Shown here: piece by piece, positions 11,901 through 14,600 of the stretch | Layout: the number at the start of each line of letters is the position of its first letter | How positions within the stretch are numbered: position 1 is the first letter of the stretch | Assembly (NCBI GenBank): GCA_964535215.1 | Contig: CAZHST010000067.1 | Coordinates: 1 to 14,600 of the forward strand | DNA from: JACQHM01 sp964535215 | Lineage (GTDB): Bacteria > Methylomirabilota > Methylomirabilia > Methylomirabilales > JACQHM01 | Length of the DNA stretch: 14,600 nucleotides | Direction of reading: 5' to 3' | Program-made: the position numbers and the translations under genes | Notes under the pieces: model-generated | Told to the model about the DNA's origin: nothing | Seen by the model: the letters and a program-made list of their open reading frames with translations, nothing else | The model's database searches: none

Positions 11901-14048
11901 TTAAAAGGTTTCCGGTCGAAAGTCAACGGGCGGATGGTCAGACGGTTCATGCCAGGGGAGGCGCACCGTGAAGGTGCTCCCCCGCCCTTCCCCTTCGGAT
12001 TCGGCCCAGATCCTTCCCCCGTGGAGCTCGACGAGACGCTTCGTCAAGGCGAGCCCAAGACCCGTCCCCTCGTACCGCTTGGCCGCCGTCTGGTCCAGTT
12101 GGGTGAAGGGCTGGAAGAGCTTCGGCAGGTCCTCTTTCTTGATCCCGATCCCCGTGTCCTGCACGGCGATTTCGAGGAAATCGCCGGGGGTCGGGGGGTG
12201 GGGGCTGGGGGCCGGAGAGAGAAAACGGGCCGTGACGGTGATCCGGCCCCCTTCGGGGGTGAACTTGACAGCGTTCGAGAGGAGGTTCAGGAGGATCTGC
12301 TTGAAGCGGACGGGATCAGCGGTCACGGTGGAGGGGGCCTCGGCCACGAGAAGCTCAAGCGTCAGGCCTTTCTTCTCGGCCTGAGGGCGGATCTCGCCCA
12401 GGACCGCCGCCAGGGCCTCTTGGAGATCGAAGGGGGAAGGGCGAAGCTCCAGTCGCCCCGCCTCCACCTTGGAGAGGTCGAGGAGATCGTTGATCAGGGC
12501 CAGGAGGTGCTGGCCGCTCGTCAGGATGTGGTCGACATAGCGGGCCTGCTTTTCGTTCAAAGGGCCAAAGGTCTGCTCCTGGAGGAGCTGGGAGAAGCCG
12601 ATGATGGAATTCAAGGGGGTCCGCAGTTCGTGGCTCATGCTGGCCAAGAACTCCGATTTGTGGCGATTGATGGCCTCAAGCTTCTCCTTCTCAACCCGCT
12701 CTTGATCCAGAAGCTTCTTCGCCGTGATGTCCCGGGCGGCGAAGACGGCCCCTGGGACCTTGTCCCCCTCCTTGATCGGGTAGACGCCGATGAGGTAGGT
12801 CCCGCCCCAGAGCGCCAGCTCGTCCAGGAAGGGCTCCCCCTTTTGGAGCGGGGAGTGGGTCGGACAGGGGTTCCCTCCGAAGAGGACTTCACAACAAAGC
12901 CGGCCCTTGAGCTCCTGGACGGAAAGGTTACACCTGGCGGCCAGCGCCTGGTTGGCCCGGAGGATCCTCCCGTCCCGGTCAAGGAGGGCGACGGGGTCCA
13001 AGAGGGCGTCGAAGGTCCGCTCCCACTCATCCCGGGCTTCTTTCAGCCTCTGAAGGAGGCGGGCATTCTGGAGGGCGAAGGCAGCATGGGGGGCGTAGAG
13101 CTTCAGGGTCTCGACCTCCTCGGGGGAGAAGGGATGGGGGTGGGTGTGGTAAACGGAGAGGGCTCCGACCAGGTCCTCCCCCCGGAAGAGGGGGAGGCTG
13201 AGGAGAGCCCGGACCCCCTCCCGCAGGACGACAGCGAGACGGATGTCGTGCTCGGTGTCGAGGAGGACATCGGGGATGGCAATGGGCTTCTTCCAAGAAG
13301 CGGCCCGTCCCGTCACCGATTCACCGGGCTTCAAGGAGAACCCCTTCATCGCCGGTGTCATCTGATGGGTGGCGATGACCTTCAGGACTTCTTCTTCGGG
13401 ATCGAACTCGTAGAGGCTCGCCTTCTCGGCCCCCGTCACCTCGGCCGCCTTTTGGGCGATGAACGCCAGGATCTCCTCCGATGGGAGGTTCCGGTTCAGG
13501 GCCTCGGCCATCTCCAGGATCCGGGTCTTCTGCTCCTTCTCCTGCTGGAGGGCCTCGTGGAGGTCGGCGTTCTCCAGAGTGATGGCGGCCTGAGCCCCCA
13601 GGGCCTGGAGGAGCTCGACGGTCAGGGGGTCGAAGGGGCCCGTTTCCCGGCGGAAGACGTTTAAGATCCCCATCAACCTGTCATGCCGGAGGAGGGGAAG
13701 GCCAAAGAAGCCGTGGAGGCCTTCGGCCTCGGCCCACCCCTTGGACTGGAAGCGGGGGTCGGCCTGGACATCGGGAACGCTCAGGGGGGCCTTTGTCCTG
13801 GTGATCGCCCCGAGAAGCCCCTGGTCAAACGGGATCCGGCGGGGGCTCTCCTGCCCCGGCTCCCGCTCCCCGGCCCGGGCTATTAAGAGAAAGGCCTCGG
13901 CCCCGGACCGCCACAGGCTGGCCACGCCTCCGGTGAGGCGGACGGCCGCTTCAACGATCCTTTGGGCCACCTCCTGGGGCCTCTGGAACCGGGTGATCTC
14001 TTGGATGACCTCGATGAGGATCCTGTAGTGGTCCATTCCCGGATTCAT
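11901..14048 (-). CDS. Soluble hybrid-sensor histidine kinase: GAF-GAF-PAS-HisKA-HATPase
   Basis: A 715-residue sensor kinase without transmembrane segments, so probably cytoplasmic. Domains in order: GAF 1 (about 8-160, FDQGLLGAITRTKAPLSVPDV), GAF 2 (about 185-330, PGESVTGRAASWKKPIAIPDV), PAS (about 340-445, DALLDPVALLDRDGRILRANQALA), coiled linker, HisKA with His473 in MSHELRTPLNSIIGFSQLL, and HATPase: N-box NLLSNAVKFTPEGG (588-601), G1 DTGIGI (631-636), F-box LFQPF (644-648), G2 GTGLGLAL (661-668). The PAS has a cysteine cluster (373, 385, 386, 395; CCEVLFGGNPCPTHSP), a pattern seen in some PAS domains that might bind metal or sense redox. The ATG overlaps the stop of the receiver gene (ATGA), with GGAGG five bases upstream, so the two are translated together and are likely partners. 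The ligands are unknown. Confidence 0.95.
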   Translation of the reverse strand: MNPGMDHYRILIEVIQEITRFQRPQEVAQRIVEAAVRLTGGVASLWRSGAEAFLLIARAGEREPGQESPRRIPFDQGLLGAITRTKAPLSVPDVQADPRFQSKGWAEAEGLHGFFGLPLLRHDRLMGILNVFRRETGPFDPLTVELLQALGAQAAITLENADLHEALQQEKEQKTRILEMAEALNRNLPSEEILAFIAQKAAEVTGAEKASLYEFDPEEEVLKVIATHQMTPAMKGFSLKPGESVTGRAASWKKPIAIPDVLLDTEHDIRLAVVLREGVRALLSLPLFRGEDLVGALSVYHTHPHPFSPEEVETLKLYAPHAAFALQNARLLQRLKEARDEWERTFDALLDPVALLDRDGRILRANQALAARCNLSVQELKGRLCCEVLFGGNPCPTHSPLQKGEPFLDELALWGGTYLIGVYPIKEGDKVPGAVFAARDITAKKLLDQERVEKEKLEAINRHKSEFLASMSHELRTPLNSIIGFSQLLQEQTFGPLNEKQARYVDHILTSGQHLLALINDLLDLSKVEAGRLELRPSPFDLQEALAAVLGEIRPQAEKKGLTLELLVAEAPSTVTADPVRFKQILLNLLSNAVKFTPEGGRITVTARFLSPAPSPHPPTPGDFLEIAVQDTGIGIKKEDLPKLFQPFTQLDQTAAKRYEGTGLGLALTKRLVELHGGRIWAESEGEGRGSTFTVRLPWHEPSDHPPVDFRPETF

Positions 14049-14434
14049 CCAGTCCTCCGTTCCGGCTCCCCTCCCATGATCCGACGGATCGTCGGGAGAA
14101 GGTCTGCCATCAGGGTTTTCTTGGGGAGGAAGACATCGGCGCCGCTTTCGGCCGCCGCCCTCCGGTAAGCCTCTTCGTTATGGATCGTGAGGATGATAAC
14201 CTTTGCCTCGGGCCGCTCGGCCTTGATCCGTCTTGTGGCCTCCAGGCCGTCTACACGAGGCATGGCGATATCCATCAGGATGACATCCGGCTGAAGCTCC
14301 CTGGCAAGGCGGACAGCCTCCTCCCCATCCCCCGCCTCCCCCACCACGGAGACCCCAGGCTCCCGCTCCAGGAGCCGTTTCACCATCTCCCGAAACCCCT
14401 GATCATCATCCACGATGAGGATCGTCGCAGGCAT
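14045..14434 (-). CDS. Stand-alone response-regulator receiver protein
   Basis: The product is 129 residues, a single CheY-like receiver with no DNA-binding or enzymatic output. Acidic cluster Asp9-Asp11 (ILIVDDDQ), phosphoacceptor Asp55 (VILMDIAMPRVDGLEA), Thr83 (VIILTIHNEE) and Lys105 (FLPKK) are all present. The sequence is of the NarL/FixJ receiver type (VVGEAGDGEEAVRLARELQPDVILMDIAMP), but the usual C-terminal HTH is absent: the frame ends ten residues after the last receiver helix. I start at ATG 14434, with GGGGGGAG seven bases upstream; the longer frame to the window edge has no receiver similarity before that point. Its stop overlaps the kinase start. It probably passes or drains phosphate from the kinase, as in a phosphorelay; the downstream target is not in the window. 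Confidence 0.93.
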   Translation of the reverse strand: MPATILIVDDDQGFREMVKRLLEREPGVSVVGEAGDGEEAVRLARELQPDVILMDIAMPRVDGLEATRRIKAERPEAKVIILTIHNEEAYRRAAAESGADVFLPKKTLMADLLPTIRRIMGGEPERRTG

Positions 14435-14550
14435 CGTGGGCTCCCCCCTTTCGATGACCGGCTCAGGATGCCGTCGGGCGAATGTTCTCATCGTCACCTT
14501 CCATCCCGAAAGATAGGCGGAGAGGGAGGGGATGTCCATCGGGTGAATCC

Positions 14551-14600
14551 CTGAAAGGGGAGGGGGAAAATCCCCCCTTTTGCCCCCCTTTGGCAAAGGG
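14551..14600. repeat. G/C-run palindromes upstream of the receiver gene
   Basis: Two adjoining inverted repeats: GGGGG-AAAAT-CCCCC at 14562-14576, and CCCTTTG-C-CAAAGGG at 14586-14600 on the window edge (read on either strand). They sit about 130-165 bases before the receiver start. This looks like a dispersed intergenic palindrome or the terminator of a gene beyond the edge. I see no convincing promoter between here and 14434. Confidence 0.5.

Noticed and set aside
11934..13664. A 576-codon open frame on the plus strand opposite the histidine kinase
   Set aside because: It is the antisense shadow of a strongly recognisable kinase in GC-rich DNA. The product is low-complexity Gly/Leu/Glu/Asp-rich and matches no family; long antisense frames are common at this GC content.
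14435..14550. Promoter for the receiver-kinase pair
   Set aside because: A TATCTT-like word is present near 14510 but there is no credible -35 element at the right distance.

Overview
The window is a GC-rich stretch of bacterial chromosome. By eye it is roughly 60-65% GC, except for about the first 900 bases, which are visibly lower. Every supportable gene lies on the minus strand, so the biological reading order runs from position 14600 down to 1. The order smpB - trmFO - xerC - hslV - hslU - argB - argD - argF resembles Desulfobacterota (former Deltaproteobacteria) and NC10/Rokubacteria-type genomes. That placement is an inference from gene order and family flavour, because no rRNA or other direct marker is present.

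Layout in transcription order. (1) 14434-11901: a stand-alone receiver and a soluble GAF-GAF-PAS histidine kinase, joined by an ATGA overlap. (2) 11720-9477: a small secreted TIGR04073-type protein, smpB (trans-translation) and trmFO (tRNA m5U54 methylation). (3) 9354-5643: xerC (chromosome dimer resolution), hslV (protease subunit), a HAD hydrolase and hslU (unfoldase). The HAD gene separates the two halves of the HslVU protease. (4) 5610-1464: a receiver-GAF protein one base upstream of argB, then argD and argF, giving acetylglutamate kinase, acetylornithine aminotransferase and ornithine carbamoyltransferase; argG, argH and argJ are not in the window. (5) 1405-31: a NIPSNAP protein, the wreck of a small nucleotidyltransferase gene that has lost its catalytic core, and an EVE-domain protein with a PD-(D/E)XK-like C-terminal half. 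This last part looks like an accessory patch with defence or toxin-antitoxin flavour.

Most of the window is conserved housekeeping sequence and contains no obvious new multi-gene system. The points that deserve a second look are: (a) several intergenic gaps hold short tandem arrays with an exact 7-bp period but different unit sequences, GGGTATN, CACTGGC, CGGATRG/CCGATGG, GATGGCT and GCCAGGG; (b) hslV has no ordinary start codon near its catalytic threonine, and the sequence just upstream is made of such heptads; (c) the receiver-GAF gene has no Shine-Dalgarno and follows a heptad array directly; (d) the EVE / PD-(D/E)XK-like fusion next to a decayed nucleotidyltransferase; (e) the HAD gene inside hslVU.
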